From NCBI GenBank assembly GCA_030278955.1, contig JAOANR010000013.1, positions 42,134,191-42,198,190 of the forward strand: DNA of 64,000 nt, read 5' to 3'. Shown in pieces: positions 12,273 through 25,032 of the stretch. The first letter of the stretch is position 1, and each line of letters starts with the position of its first letter. Made by a program: the position numbers and the translations under genes. The notes under the pieces are model-generated. The model saw nothing but the letters and a program-made list of their open reading frames with translations, ran no database searches and was not told where the DNA came from. This DNA comes from Hygrophila difformis. Lineage: Eukaryota; Streptophyta; Magnoliopsida; Lamiales; Acanthaceae.

Positions 12273-14299
12273 ATCTCCACCTTGGACCATTGATCCATTT
12301 GCTCAAAGGGTATACTGTTTGGGAACACAATCATCATCGCCAAACATGCACATGCAACTTACCATGACGACACACACACTCGCATGCAACACAACACCAA
12401 GGTAAAACACACAAGGCACACAAAGTATCTGTTCTTATCAGTTGCAAAGCAAGAAAACAAAGCAAGACAAAGCACAAAGCAAAGTCACACATGAAGACAC
12501 ATAGCACATGGAACATACTAACACAAGATTCATAGCACATAAAACACACATGGCAAAGTAAACAAAAAACCTATCACTAAGCTAAACACAAAGACATATC
12601 ACAAATTGTTCCACCTTGATTAAGCATATGAATAATGGGATCTTTCATTGCGCAACTGATGTGGGATTGGGTAACATACCCAACAATCATTCCCCTCAAA
12701 CCAAGGACCACAACACCATATGGCCTCTCCTCCAGCGACAATCAACTTGATCCGCCAAATATTGCACCGCCGCTCCAACGAACGGGACACGCCGCCTGAC
12801 CATCACAATATCAGGAAGACTTTCGACACAAGGCACCAAACACGAATCTCCATCGCGAGGACACAAACAAACTGAGGGTTCCCACATACACAATCCACAT
12901 TGAATGATATTATCTCATTTCTCATATTCTCATAATCACAAAAATCACCAAAAATCATGCTCAAGCTAGCAAATAGCAAGCTCCACCTCAATTCAAGCAT
13001 ATTATCCATAATAGACACAAATACTTCACATCACATAAAATAAACTTCACATATTCAAGCATGCTTCTCAATAACCAATGCACATAGCAATATAGCCAAT
13101 CAACCACATATTTGTAACAAAACAAATTTATCAAAGCATGTAAAAGATGGGAACAAGCTTTTATACCTGAGCGGGAATGCCTAGAACCTATTCCCGACTT
13201 ACCAACACAACGAGGAGCACCCAGCTCACACTCCACGGGCACATAGCCACGAGCACACAGCTTCATTCTCTTCTTCACAGGTACAACAGTAGCACACAGC
13301 TTCCTTTTTAAATGCCCATTTTAAATGCCTGTACGCCATACGCCACTTTCATCATTTCTTCCACAACTCCTCCCCAGCACACAGCTTACACATCCAGCAA
13401 CAGCGGCACATGGCTCTCTTTCTTTTCTTTCTGTTCAACACTCAACTTGCTCCAATCATTCTCAAAAAACTTTCCAAGCACAAAGCTTAATTTTTTTAAT
13501 TTTTTATTTTTGCAATCTCAATATCCACCACAAATAAGCATCAACTCATTTGCACATGTCAAAATCAAATTTGGTTTGAAATTCCCAATTTCAATTCTTC
13601 ACAGCTACTTGACAGAAATCGAAGAACCACTTTTTAACTTTTCCACAAATTTTCTTCTTCACATTGAAGAACACAGTGGCAGCAATACACAACTCCAATT
13701 TGTAATAAATTAGCCCCCAAATGATTCTCCTCTTTGCCCATTTTTTTTTTTTTTTTTCTGTCAACTCCATGGCAACAATAATAAATCAATTCTCTTTTCC
13801 ATATTGCAATGAGGATGATAGCAGTATCTTCAATATTGCTCTAATTTCATTCTCCTCCTTCATCGGTCCCCTTGCACGAAGCAACAAGAACACCCATTTC
13901 CCATTAAACAACAATAGCAGTAAGGCTGTCCCTCTCTACCTTCAACTCTTCTCATAACAGCAAGCCCTCCACATTCCAAAATCAATTTCCCAAAACCGTG
14001 AAACAGCACACAGGCTGCAAAAAAAAAAAAAAGGTTGGGAAGCCTTACACTCAGTAACAGGAGGTGAACGGGGCGCAGCGACAACTCGGTGGTAGGCTCT
14101 CCATGGTGACGTAACTCTCGACAGCAACAACATGAAAAGGGAGCCGCGCACAGCGGCGGCGGACTCGGAATGGGCTCAATGGCCGCACAGCGGCGCTCGG
14201 GCATGGATGACGACGCAACGGTGTTCGCGCAGGCAGGGGATGGCAGCGGCGGCGGCTCTCGAAGGGCAACAGTGCAGCGGACGCGACTCTCGAAGGCAG

Positions 14300-14410
14300 C
14301 GCTAGGTTTCCTCACCAAGAGGACAGCGGCAACTAAGGTTCCTCACCAAGAGGACGAACTCGAACGGGTTCCTCACCAAGAGGATGAACGACTTCCTCAC
14401 AAAGAGGACT
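14300..14410. repeat. Short tandem repeat inside LTR element
   Basis: Three or four imperfect copies of CCTCACCAAGAGGACGAAC in a GC-richer interior block (about 14,050-14,410). The block looks like captured host sequence but has no recognisable coding frame. Confidence 0.7.
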
Positions 14411-14596
14411 GATACGAAGCCTCTGCTTCTCTCCAACTCCAAATCGATTCTGCAGCATCGATTTTTCTTCTCCGTTCCTTCCAGATCCAAATCCCTTTCG
14501 ATTCAGAAATGCCCGCTCAAAAATCACTATTTTCTGCCTCCAATCGGAACAAATCCGATTATCACATCCGATTCCAATCCATGGCTCTGATACAAC

Positions 14597-14984
14597 TATT
14601 ATAAAATATTCGGATCGGACCGGATCTCTCGAGCCACTGAACCATTGTCCTAAAACCTGCAAAAGTAACTCAAACAAACACTAGCACACTTGTTAGTAAT
14701 ATTTAGGCTCAGAGAGCCCCAAACACAAAAATAATACCCAACCAGAGAGCAATAGAGGCAACCTCTCAACCCAACCACACCTTCATCGCCTCGCCACAAT
14801 CATGGGCTGCAGATGCAAGAATGTGGAAGCCACAAAACTATTACGGGGAGATCATTGCACTTACCTCAACTTGTCATCCAAAGGTGTGGTCCTAGGTGGG
14901 AGAGGACCACTTTTATAGGGTTCAAACAAGAAACTCTAACCTCGCATGGGCCGAGCCCAAATCAATGGGCCAAAATACCCAACA
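14597..14984 (-). repeat. LTR (5' LTR in element orientation)
   Basis: 388 bp. The outer end is CCCAACA next to the ATAAG duplication. The inner end is diverged (TATTATAAAATATT against TGTTAGAAAATATT in the other LTR) and abuts the primer-binding site. Confidence 0.9.
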
Positions 14985-14989
14985 ATAAG

Positions 14990-16006
14990 ATTATGTCAAA
15001 GTTTATGAACAAATAACTAACAAAAAAATTAAAAACAGTTGGACATATTTTCATCTAAATACGTTTAACTACAAAAATTATTATTCTGCTATTGCTAACA
15101 TGTAATCCAAACAACAAAATGCTTGCTTACTGTAGTCGTTTTCAAATAACTGTTCAATTTCTTTATCCTAGTTCGTTCAAGATATATTTTTAATCCATAA
15201 TAACTCAAATTATATATAAATAAAAATTATAAAAAAATTAATATTCTAAAACTATGTAAAAATTAATAAAATGAAGCAATTAAAACAAAACTCAGTAATT
15301 ATGGCTTTTTACTTATATTCCAACCTTTATTTACCAAACTGGTGGTGTTGTGGGTAGAGCCATTAGAAGAAGTCTACGGGATGTTTTATGTTTTATGTCG
15401 TATTACTCCGGATATTCTGATCATTATCGAACTCCAGACGGAAGGGAATAGGGTGAAGGATCGGCTCGCTAAGTACAGCGATTCGAAGGAGAGGTTATTT
15501 ACCACTTGGGCGTTCCCCGCTGGATTGGAAGACTTAACTGCGGACGTCTTGGGTGTTTTGTTAGCCTAGTTTCTAGTTTTATGTTTCATGTCTTTTACAC
15601 TTTTCGTCTCTGCGTTGTTTGTTTATTTTGTATTATCGTATGGCATATATTTGTGTTTTTCCTGACATTGAATTGGCTTGCCGAAAACAAATTGGCCGAT
15701 GCTGAAATACTTGTTTACCCTACCATAGCAGTAAGCCAGTAACTATTTTTATACTCCGCGGTCCCTCGATAAGCGCGAATTCTCGATTTGGCACAGCCAA
15801 TCCAACCGTGGCTTTATTATGTCTGACTTCGTCTCCCCCTATTGACTTCCCTCTTCACTGACGCTCCTCCGACAGTTCCATTTCTTCCCACGCCGGGCCC
15901 CTTGATAATTCTCTCTATGCCTTTTCACAGGCTGGGGGCAATTCTGCTGAGAACTGATTGTTTCATCGTCTAATTTTTTAACGAGGCACTCTCCAATCCC
16001 GTCGAC
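14990..16006. other. Intergenic; includes urease upstream region
   Basis: AT-rich DNA to about 15,330, a possible LINE remnant at 15,337-15,570, then about 430 bp upstream of the urease start codon. No clear TATA box stands out. Confidence 0.4.
15337..15570 (+). mobile_element. Possible LINE 3'-end (RNase H) relic
   Basis: A short frame contains QTEGNRVKDRLAKYSDSKE and ends a few dozen residues later. This resembles the end of the RNase H domain in plant L1-type elements ('REGNxVADxLAK'). The catalytic part is absent. Identification rests on one motif. Confidence 0.35.
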
Positions 16007-16985
16007 ATGAAGCTATCTCCGAGAGAAGTTGATAAATTGATGCTCAACAATGCCGGCCACTTAGCACAGAGGCGTTTGGCGCGTGGATTGAGGCTCAACT
16101 ACGCTGAGACCATGGCTCTAATAGCATCACAGGTGGCGGATTCTTGTTCAAATTGATCGATTTTAAATTTTGACATTTTGGTTGGTTTTATTGACGGCTG
16201 AGTAGGTAATTTGATGGTTATTATATACTGTTGATTATGCGCGAAAGTTTCAGAGGACTGTTGGACTTTGAATTTGTTTGTGGTGTGAATCTCAGATTAT
16301 CAGATACATCGTCTCTTCCGATGACCATCATTTTTGTCTGGCTGATTTCAGTTTTTTCAATAGGTTTTGGAGCTTGTTCGAGATGGGGATAAAAGCGTGG
16401 CTGAATTGATGGATCTTGGGAGGCAAATGTTGGGGAGGTAAGCGCATAGCAAAAACTAATGTTCTTTATTAAGCTGATTTTTCCTTTTCGTACTTTGATA
16501 AAAAGAACATCCAAAATAATGACATGATGTAAGGTGTTGGAAACTTTGTCTGTGGCATTCTTGCGGGCCAAAGTTAATATTTATATTACCTTGTACATTT
16601 GTACCTGGAAAAAGGAAAAGAGAAAGACTATTGTATGGAGCCACTGCCTTCGAAAGTTTATTGTGTGAATTGGCCTGCGTCAGCTGCAGCAACAACATAA
16701 AGTCGTTGATGTATTGTTTTTTTTTGCAGGAGACAAGTTCTTCCTTCCGTTCCTTATCTCCTGGAATCAGTTCAGGTATTAAATGTCACATCTTTAATTA
16801 GTTATTTCAGTTATCTGTTGGATTGGCAGCACACAAAACCATAGATTAAGTAACCAATCTTCAAATAGGTTGAGGGGACCTTTCCTGATGGGACAAAGTT
16901 GATAACAGTCCACGATCCAGTATCATGTGAAAATGGAAATCTCGAGTTGGCTTTGCATGGCTCTTTTCTTCCAGGTGATTAGTAT

Positions 16986-17022
<37 letters not shown>

Positions 17023-20000
17023 TTTGTAGGATTCAACTTGAATCATGGACCTTAGCTGTCAGTTATTCACACTTGGGATTGGTGAAGGGGAATATAAAGT
17101 TCAATACTATTCTAGGACTCTAGCTATTATCTTAACAATTACGACACAGTCCCTGCAACCTTCTGCTCTCTACTTGGAACAGAACTGTGTTGTATGAATT
17201 GATGCCTTAGGATAATTATCGAGGATTGTGTCTTGCAGTTCCTTCTCTGGACAAGTTTCCAAATATCGAGGATTGTAGAATTCCTGGGGAGCTAATGTCT
17301 GTACCTAGACTTATCACAATTAACTTGGGAAGGAAAGGCATAGTCCTTAAAGTGAAAAACACTGGGGACAGGCCTGTTCAGGTAATTGAGTTTTATTTGT
17401 CCCTGTACATCGCTGACAAACCATCCAGATAATCCTCCTTCCGCATTTTGATTGTTTTACTTTCATGAGTATAGTAAATCCTTTTATTTGACTAGATATG
17501 TTTCTTTCCAACCTTTTTGGTTGGAGATGTTTCCAGAATATGCTCTTAATTCTCTTAGTCCATGTTGGTGATTTATAGAGCTGGAACTCACCTTTAAACC
17601 AGTTTAGTTATTGAGAGCACTCATTAAGATTGGGATGGCTGTCCTTGCGATGTGGTCCTACTTTTGTACATATATCAACATTTTTAATCAGGTTCATATG
17701 AAACACCATAGTTACAAGTTATCGCTTTGTTCTTGTTATGTGAATTTCTACAGTGCCTTCTCTATGAGTAGATGATGAATGCTGATCTAGCCTCTTATTG
17801 ATCACATATGTGTTGAGAATATTTCTTAAATTTCCCCTTTTCAGGTTGGGAGCCATTATCACTTTATTGAAGTCAACCCGTCCATGGTTTTCGATCGATG
17901 TAAAGCCTATGGCATGCGGTTAAATATCCCTGCAGGAACAGCTACGCGCTTTGAGGTTTCAATTTTGAGCTCATTATTTTTTTTTTAATTACTTATTTAT
18001 TTATTTATTTTTTAAATCTTTCCTCATATATACTCATTCTTTTCATCTAATTTTAAAATTTTGAAGCTCTCCTAAGTCCTAAAATAGCATATTCTGCAAA
18101 TTTTAGCATTTTCATGTATGCCCCCTTATGTAGCATTGTGTGAGGTCCATGCAAGGTTTAGGGCTGTTCAATCTTGGCTTTTATTTATCTTGGTGCAATA
18201 TTTCTGGGACTGGCTTCTCTCCACAAGACATATCAATCTATTCACATTTTTCTCAACTGCAACTTAGAGATTATACTAATTATTAGTTTATCTTTCAAAG
18301 ATTTGTTATTTGTTGAGGCCCTTGTCAGTGATTGACTTTATACTATACAAGTTAGAATATGTATCAAGCTTAACTCATGTGAAATTCGCCCAAGTTCACT
18401 TGGATGCTTATGAAAAAACAAATTATGTGTATTCATCTAACCATCGATTTATCATACCCAAAGCTAAGGAGGCAGCACATAAATTTTCTTGGGCTGCAAG
18501 TTATTTATTTATTTTAGGTTCTAGCATGAGTTGTATAATAGATAACTAATCATGGTTGATGCACCCCATGTTCTTGGGACATCCTCATGCGTTAAATAAA
18601 ATTTGTCTCCCTTTTCAGCCAGGGGAAACAAAAAGTGTTACACTTGTGAGAATTGGAGGAGGACAAATTATTAGGGGTGGAAATAATATTGCTGATGGTC
18701 CAGTGATTGATGCCAAAATTACTTCATTTCTAAAAGTTGTACAAGATGGAGGGTATGGTCATCTAGAGGAAGAAAATGCTAGGTCCGTGAGATCCTACTT
18801 TTCCAGTGACTTATGTGATCTTTTCAAATTGACATTTTTGAATTGTTTAACCTCTGGTTGTTCATTTAGGTTATAACGTATGCTTGATTGCAGGGAATGT
18901 GTAATAGAAGAAGGATCTTCTCTCTCATATTCATTGTCTCATGAAAAGTATGGCACTATTTATGGTCCTACTACTGGTGATAAAATTCGGCTTGGTGACA
19001 CTGATTTAATTGCTGAAATTGAGAGAGATTTTGCGGTTTATGGTGATGAGTGCGTTTTTGGTGGAGGAAAAACTGTGAGAGATGGAATGGGACAGGCTAG
19101 TGGATATCCATCAAGTGATTGTTTGGACACCGTAATAACAAATGCTGTGATCATTGACTATACAGGCATATTTAAAGCTGATATAGGAATCAAAGATGGT
19201 TATATTATTGCTCTTGGTAAAGCAGGCAACCCAGATGTAATGGCTGGAGTCTCAAAGGACATGATTGTTGGAGTGAGTCAAGGAGCTGGAATTCTTAATT
19301 TCAGTTACGTTGTATTTATTGAGTTTGATGCCAAAATTTGTTCATTTTCCTCCCCAGTTAAGTACTGAGGTTATTGCTGGAGAAGGAATGATTGTTACTG
19401 CAGGAGCTATAGACTGTCATGTGCATTTTATATGCCCCCAATTAGCATATGATGCAATTACAAGTGGTAAGATTCTCACAGCAATAATTTGTAATTACTG
19501 TTTTCTTGTCGAGCAAAGTTATAGGGGACGCAGACACTGAGACACTTCTATATCTTAGTTTGTCTTATCTGCCCAGATTGTGAGCGTGCATTTATAACAC
19601 AAGACACGGTATCTTGCAGGAGCTCATTACAAATTGGCGTGTTTGTGTTTTGTTAGTTTATGAAGTGTATTATCGGGACAATTCTCAACTTCCTCTTTAT
19701 TTTTAACCTTTTAATGAATAATGTGTAGGCATAACTACGTTGGTCGGAGGCGGTACAGGACCTGCTCACGGGACACGTGCAACAACTTGTACTCCTGCAC
19801 CATTTCATATGAAATTAATGTTGCAGTCAACCGATGATCTACCCCTGAATTTTGGTTTTACAGGAAAAGTAGGTCTTGTACTACATATCTTGGTTTTCAT
19901 TTCCCAACAATATGTTCATTCACGTTGCAGATTCCATCAGTGGATATCCTCTTTCAGATTTATCTATCTCAAAACTAACAAGTGTGTGTTTGCAGGGAAA

Positions 20001-22250
20001 TTCTTCTAAAGAAGAGGGTTTACATGACATAGTTAAAGCTGGGGCAATGGGATTGAAACTTCATGAAGATTGGGGAACTACTCCAGCTGTAATAGATAAA
20101 TGCTTACAAGTAGCTGATTTATATGATATTCAGGTAGGTGTTTCACCATGACTGCATCAGCCACAACCAAGTTTATACTATCTATTAACTATGGAAATTG
20201 TCTAGGTTAATATCCACACAGATACATTAAATGAATCTGGATTTGTCGAGCACACAATTGCAGCTTTTAAAGATCGAAGCATCCATGCATACCACAGGCA
20301 AGTTCTACCTTTTGGTGCGAGTATTAAGTTTAATTTGGATTCTTTTTTGGGCAGTGTATATACGCACTTTTTACTTTTTTTCTTTTCCTTTTTTCAGTGA
20401 GGGTGCAGGAGGTGGCCATGCCCCAGATATTATTAAAGTGTGTGGTGTAAAACATGTTCTTCCATCGTCAACTAATCCAACACGGCCTTTCACCTTCAAT
20501 ACCGTGGACGAGCACCTTGATATGCTTGTCAGAAACCATTCTCATTGTTAATAATGTTTTTATGAAGTATTATTCTGTAATACTTTCTCCATAGGAATTT
20601 TAATTGCTCAATATGGCTAATTACATGCTGCAGATGGTCTGCCATCACCTTGACAAGAATATTCCGGAGGATGTTGCTTTTGCTGAGTCACGAATTCGTG
20701 AGGGAACCATAGCTGCAGAAGACATTTTGCATGATATGGGGGCTATAAGTATCATATCTTCCGATTCACAGGCTATGGGTCGCATTGGAGAGGTTATTTT
20801 TTAACTAAAATTTTCTCCTCCACCCTATCTGATGACACATCCTTTCTGCTGTCATTTATCACTATATGTCTTCAACTGATGTCCTACTATTGATCTATTT
20901 TCTTACACATGACTTGTTAATGGCAATCACACTACGTTCAACAATAGCAAATGCTATCCATGCTCTTACATTTTAGTACTTTGGTATTTGTCACTATGTA
21001 CGATAAACTGAGTGTTCTACATTTCTGTTTGTAATATTTCAAGATTTACAAGCCACAGGTAAATTGTGTGCATTACAATATTGATGGGAGATAGGATTGG
21101 TTGGGTTTGCCAAAACTTGAGATCCAACCTACAACCTCTACGGATCCAATTTCATTTTAGAGGCTGTGGGACCTCAGTATGACATAATCTACTTCTGTCT
21201 TTGTTGGCAGGTAGTTTGCAGAACTTGGCAAACTGCGGACAAGATGAAATCATTTAGGGGGCCTCTAGAAGGCAGTGCACCAGGAAATGATAACTTGCGT
21301 ATCAGGAGATATGTTGCAAAGTACACAATTAATCCCGCCATTGCTTGTGGATTCTCTAAGTATATTGGATCAGTTGAGGTAAATTAGCTTTAACTTCATC
21401 ATCAGTCAGTGACTTTAGCCTGCCAATTGGTACATGAAATGAATATGTATGCCTTGTGGTTGCAGGCAGGGAAACTAGCGGATCTAGTTATATGGAAACC
21501 ATCGTTTTTTGGAGCCAAACCAGAGATGGTGATAAAAGGTGGAACAATAGCATGGTCTGATATGGGCGATCCAAATGCAAGCATCCCAACTCCAGAACCG
21601 GTAATTCTGATTATAACCATCGAGCCATTTCCTATGGAAACTCCTGGAAATTGACTTCAAAAAGTAGCTTAGTTGAAGTTTCACTTCCTATATCCTATCC
21701 AAGTATTAATTAAATCAAGAAGCTATGATTTTTTCGATTCACAGAAATGCACTCAAGGTTTCATTACAGAAACAGGAGAGTTACTTTCACAATCATGTAC
21801 TAAAAAGTTCTCGAATTGTAAATGTTGTTACAGGTGAAAATGAGGCCCATGTTCGGAGGATTTGGCAAGGCCGGCAGTGCCAACTCTATTGCCTTTGTCA
21901 GCAAGGTGTCTTTACATTCTCACACACATACACCATTACTCACAAAAATCTGCTTGCAGACACACTACTTCGATACTGTAATTCTTTCGGCTCCCTCCAT
22001 TTATCGTATATCTACTTCCACATTACAGGTGGCCCTGGATTCTGGAATCAAAGAGCAGTATGGGCTGAACAAGAGGGTGGAAGCCGTTGGCAATGTGAGG
22101 AAGCTGACAAAGCTCGACATGAAGCTGAACGATGCGCTTCCAAAAATAAAGGTCGATCCTGAAACGTACATCGTCGAAGCAGATGGAAAGGTTCTCACAT
22201 GCCCTGCTGCTAAGTCAATTCCCCTTTCTCGTAACTACTACATTTTCTGA
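16007..22250 (+). CDS. URE: Urease, complete
   Basis: Nickel enzyme that hydrolyses urea to ammonia and carbamate in the cytosol, recycling nitrogen. I splice 18 coding exons: 16007-16132, 16364-16437, 16730-16775, 16869-16974, 17239-17381, 17845-17955, 18619-18782, 18894-19272, 19358-19466, 19729-19868, 19996-20133, 20206-20297, 20398-20527, 20634-20792, 21211-21378, 21466-21600, 21834-21905, 22029-22250. The sum is 2514 bp, giving 837 aa, almost the length of jack bean urease (840). The order is the plant fusion of bacterial gamma, beta and alpha subunits, starting [11 protein letters not shown]. Ligands are all present: His404 and His406 (CHVHF), Lys487 for carbamylation (GLKLHED), then the NIHTDT, GGGHAPD and SSDSQAMGR motifs, plus the flap Cys/His in MVCHHLD. 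Intron 12 starts with GC instead of GT, and intron 4 carries a run of about 32 T. No defect is visible, so the gene should be functional if its accessory proteins (UreD, UreF, UreG) are encoded elsewhere. Confidence 0.97.
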
Positions 22251-23029
22251 GTTTTAAACCAACCCATTGGTTCATTGGCTTACTGGCAATATCAAATTAT
22301 TCTGAATTTAAACTGCCTCATATATGTGTTAAAAATAAGCATTTCAACTTCTGTATCAATCAACCACCAATATAATCTCTGCAACACTCCACTTGAATTT
22401 TCTTTGTACCGCAACATGTAATGTGTTGGAGACAAGGATACTGTGGCCCTAACAAAAGCATTGTTGGAAAAACAGGTATTAAAATCACATTGAAGTGTGG
22501 ACAACTTTATATTTACACGTATGGTTTCAATGTTACTTTTGGGCCAATTTTTGTTTCATTCTAATAAATAATACGTTAAAATCAGTTTTAGTAGAAGTAA
22601 AAATTTAGAAACAAGGAAGCAAAAGACCATCCAAATAGATCATCGTCATCCTATTATATATAGACAAGAGAAGTGGTGCTAATGCTTACTATATTATAAA
22701 TGTAGTAGATAAGGTGAGTATTGGGTCTCGGATTATAATAGAGTATTGGATAAAACAACTAAATTGAATCGACTCATTTGTGAGATATTGTGAGGCAAAA
22801 TGATTTTTTTTAAAGAGACAAAAATATTTTAAAATAATGTCCTCAACTCTTTTTAAATCCGTTAGAAAGAGTAACATTTTGGATTTCAACGTATTTTAGG
22901 CAAAAAAATTGGTCTCAATTGCCAAAATAGCTAATTTTAACTAATTTATTACTTCAAAAATTGAAGTGACGTATCCAGTCTCCTTTAAAAATCCATAGCC
23001 TATTCATGTCATGGGTGGTAAAGGCACAT
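22251..23029. other. Intergenic downstream of urease
   Basis: AT-rich, no exon or obvious mobile element recognised. Confidence 0.4.
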
Positions 23030-23304
23030 ATCTCATATCGAATGTGATGTAATCATTCCATTGGTTTATATATTTGGGAGAAACTCTACCTATTATCAAA
23101 TAGTTTTAGATATGAGCCTCTCATCCTTGGTTTATTATATGGTATCAGAGCTATGGTACCCGAGTTAAGTGTGTGTGTGATCCTGAATGTGAGATTTGAT
23201 TTCGAGATGAATATCATCTCGAGGGAATGGTGTTAAGATCTCACATCATATGCAATGTCCTCCCATTGGCTTATATGATTGGGAGCAACTCTACTTATTA
23301 GCAA
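23030..23304 (+). mobile_element. TRIM-type miniature LTR element
   Basis: Two diverged repeats of roughly 110 and 70 bp (ending near 23,120 and 23,304; each contains CCATTGGTTTATAT or CCATTGGCTTATAT and ACTCTACYTATTA) flank a short interior. The interior begins TGGTATCAGAGCTATGG, the Met-tRNA primer site of plant LTR elements. The interior motif GATGAATATCATCTCGAGG also occurs in the element near 56.7 kb, so the two are related. No coding capacity. Outer borders are approximate. Confidence 0.6.
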
Positions 23305-23468
23305 GCAATGAAGTTGCCATTCAAATTCCTTTTCTACCCATAGGGTTGCTGTGATCTTTGAAGAAAAACAAAGTAACCGAGTTTGGGGCGAGAACAGGGC
23401 GTGATCTCTTTATGATCATATTGAATTGACGAGCCCTGGAAGGAAGGTCCTGATTTCCTATGCACCTG

Positions 23469-23531
23469 TTTTTTTTTTTTTTTTTTTTTTTTTTTGTGTT
23501 TTGTTTTGTTTTGTTTTTTTTTTTTTTTTTG
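23469..23531. repeat. Poly-T tract
   Basis: Two long T runs separated by GTGTTTTGTTTTGTTTTG. Confidence 0.9.
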
Positions 23532-23696
23532 CATTGATGCTTGTTTAATGTCGGCTAATGGTGTCCCCTGTCTTTTGTCAATTTGATTGTCCTGATGAAA
23601 TGATGGTTTGTGGAGCCATTTTGTTTTTCTCCTGTTCAATTGTTCATGGCGGCCTGTCTGTTCGCAAGCACTGCTTGCATGATTCTGAGCTTTTAT

Positions 23697-24392
23697 GGGC
23701 CCATTTGGATTATTTTTTGGAAAAATAGAAGCCAAAAGTAGAAGCAGAAGCAGAAGTCAAAAGTAAAAACATGTAATTTTTTGTGTTTGGATGGAATTTT
23801 TGAAAAGCGACTATTTCTAAAAAATATGTTTTGATGAATAAAAATGAAAAGTGTTTTTGGAATGTAGTAATTACCAAAAAGTACGTGCTACTTAATATGA
23901 TAATAATATATATTTATAGGGCAATTTATATTAAGAGCATGTTTGGAATGACTTTTTTCCAAGTGCTTTTGGCTTTTGCTTCTGCCAAAAACACTTTTGA
24001 AGGAAAAAGAGTGTTTATTTTGGCTTTTTAGAAAAAGCAAAATCACCTCGAAAAGCTGCAAAAGTGCTTATGGGAGAAGCAGCCCAGGGTGCTTATCCGA
24101 AAAGCAGAAGCTAAAAGCACCTAGTAATGTGTGCAGAGTCATAAATGCCCATATTAATTTATTTAAACTACACTATAAATATACACTATCATATATAAAT
24201 AGCATATCCTTTTTGGTAATTTACACGTTTCAAAAGCACTTTTCACTTTTACATATCCAAACACACTTTTGAAAAAAACTGCTTTTCAAACATTCCATCC
24301 AAACACAAAAGTTAGCTGCTTTTGCTTTTGGCTTTCACTTCTGCTTCTGCTTTTAGCTTCTGCTTTTTTTAAAAGCCAATCCAAACGGGCCC
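23697..24392. mobile_element. MITE-like DNA element with GGGCCC termini
   Basis: Terminal inverted repeats GGGCCCATTTGGATT (left) and the complement of GGGCCCGTTTGGATT (right) bound about 0.7 kb. The interior is built of many AAAAGC, AGAAGC and GCTTTT units, so most of it can pair with itself. No coding sequence and no exact target duplication (TTAT against TAAG), so the superfamily is open (PIF/Harbinger-like or hAT-like). Confidence 0.65.
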
Positions 24393-24720
24393 TAAGTAAT
24401 GGAGGTATTTAAGTCATTGCACATTTTACGAGGTGCTTTTGGTTTTTCGATGTACTTTTACTTTTTCTTAAAAGCCAAAACAAACACCTAATTTCTATTA
24501 GAAGTGCTTTTGTTATAAGCAAAAGCCAAAAACACGTACTAGAAGCCATTATCTGCTATGAAGTGCTATTGGGATGTTTCACCTAAAATACTTTTGCATT
24601 ATCTAGACTTCCTTTAAAGGATAAATATCTTAAAAATTACGAGCAGTGCCTTTCTTAGTTTTCTTTTAATAGCTGTTGGTAAAACGTTTTGTCAATAAGT
24701 CAATTCCATTCATTGTTCTT

Positions 24721-25032
24721 AGAGCATCTCCAACCGAACGCAAAAACCCAAAAAATGGGTAGATTTTGCTCCAATGGTACTCCAAACGCAAACGCAAAAT
24801 GCGTTTTCCCCCATTTTACAGTAACTCAAACTCAAATTTGAGTTTGCACTATTCACCACACCAACACTATTCCAACACTACTTTTTTTCTTTTGAAGACT
24901 TAAAAAGAGAATATTCTATAGAATATTCTTTTGAATTTGAGTTTAGTATTTTCGGTTGGAGATGAAATACTGTTTGATGTGATATTTACTGCATTTTGAG
25001 TTTGAGTTTGATGTTCTCGGTTGGAGATGGTT
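24721..25032. mobile_element. MITE-like element, AGAGCATCTCCAACCGA termini
   Basis: The left end AGAGCATCTCCAACCGA is answered by TCGGTTGGAGATGGTTTT on the right. A second internal TCGGTTGGAGATG near 24,953 suggests a nested or duplicated end. No coding capacity. Confidence 0.6.

Larger units (their letters stand above)
11898..14984 (-). mobile_element. Non-autonomous Copia-type LTR retrotransposon
   Basis: Two direct LTRs (11898-12272 and 14597-14984) bound a 2.3 kb interior, and the 5-bp sequence ATAAG lies on both outer sides (11893-11897 and 14985-14989), a clean target-site duplication. Reading the minus strand, the LTR starts TGTTGGG. The interior after the first LTR starts TGTATCAGAGCCATGG, a one-base variant of the initiator-Met tRNA primer site, and the last LTR is preceded by the polypurine-like CAAGGTGGAGATTG. 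These features fit the Copia superfamily. No gag, integrase, reverse transcriptase or RNase H is readable in the interior, so movement would need enzymes from another element. The right LTR carries a roughly 13-bp insertion (GTGTGGTCCTAGG) compared with the left. Confidence 0.9.

Noticed and set aside
12113..12405. Short overlapping frames at the LTR border
   Set aside because: They are duplicated at 14,813 because both are LTR sequence; no protein similarity.
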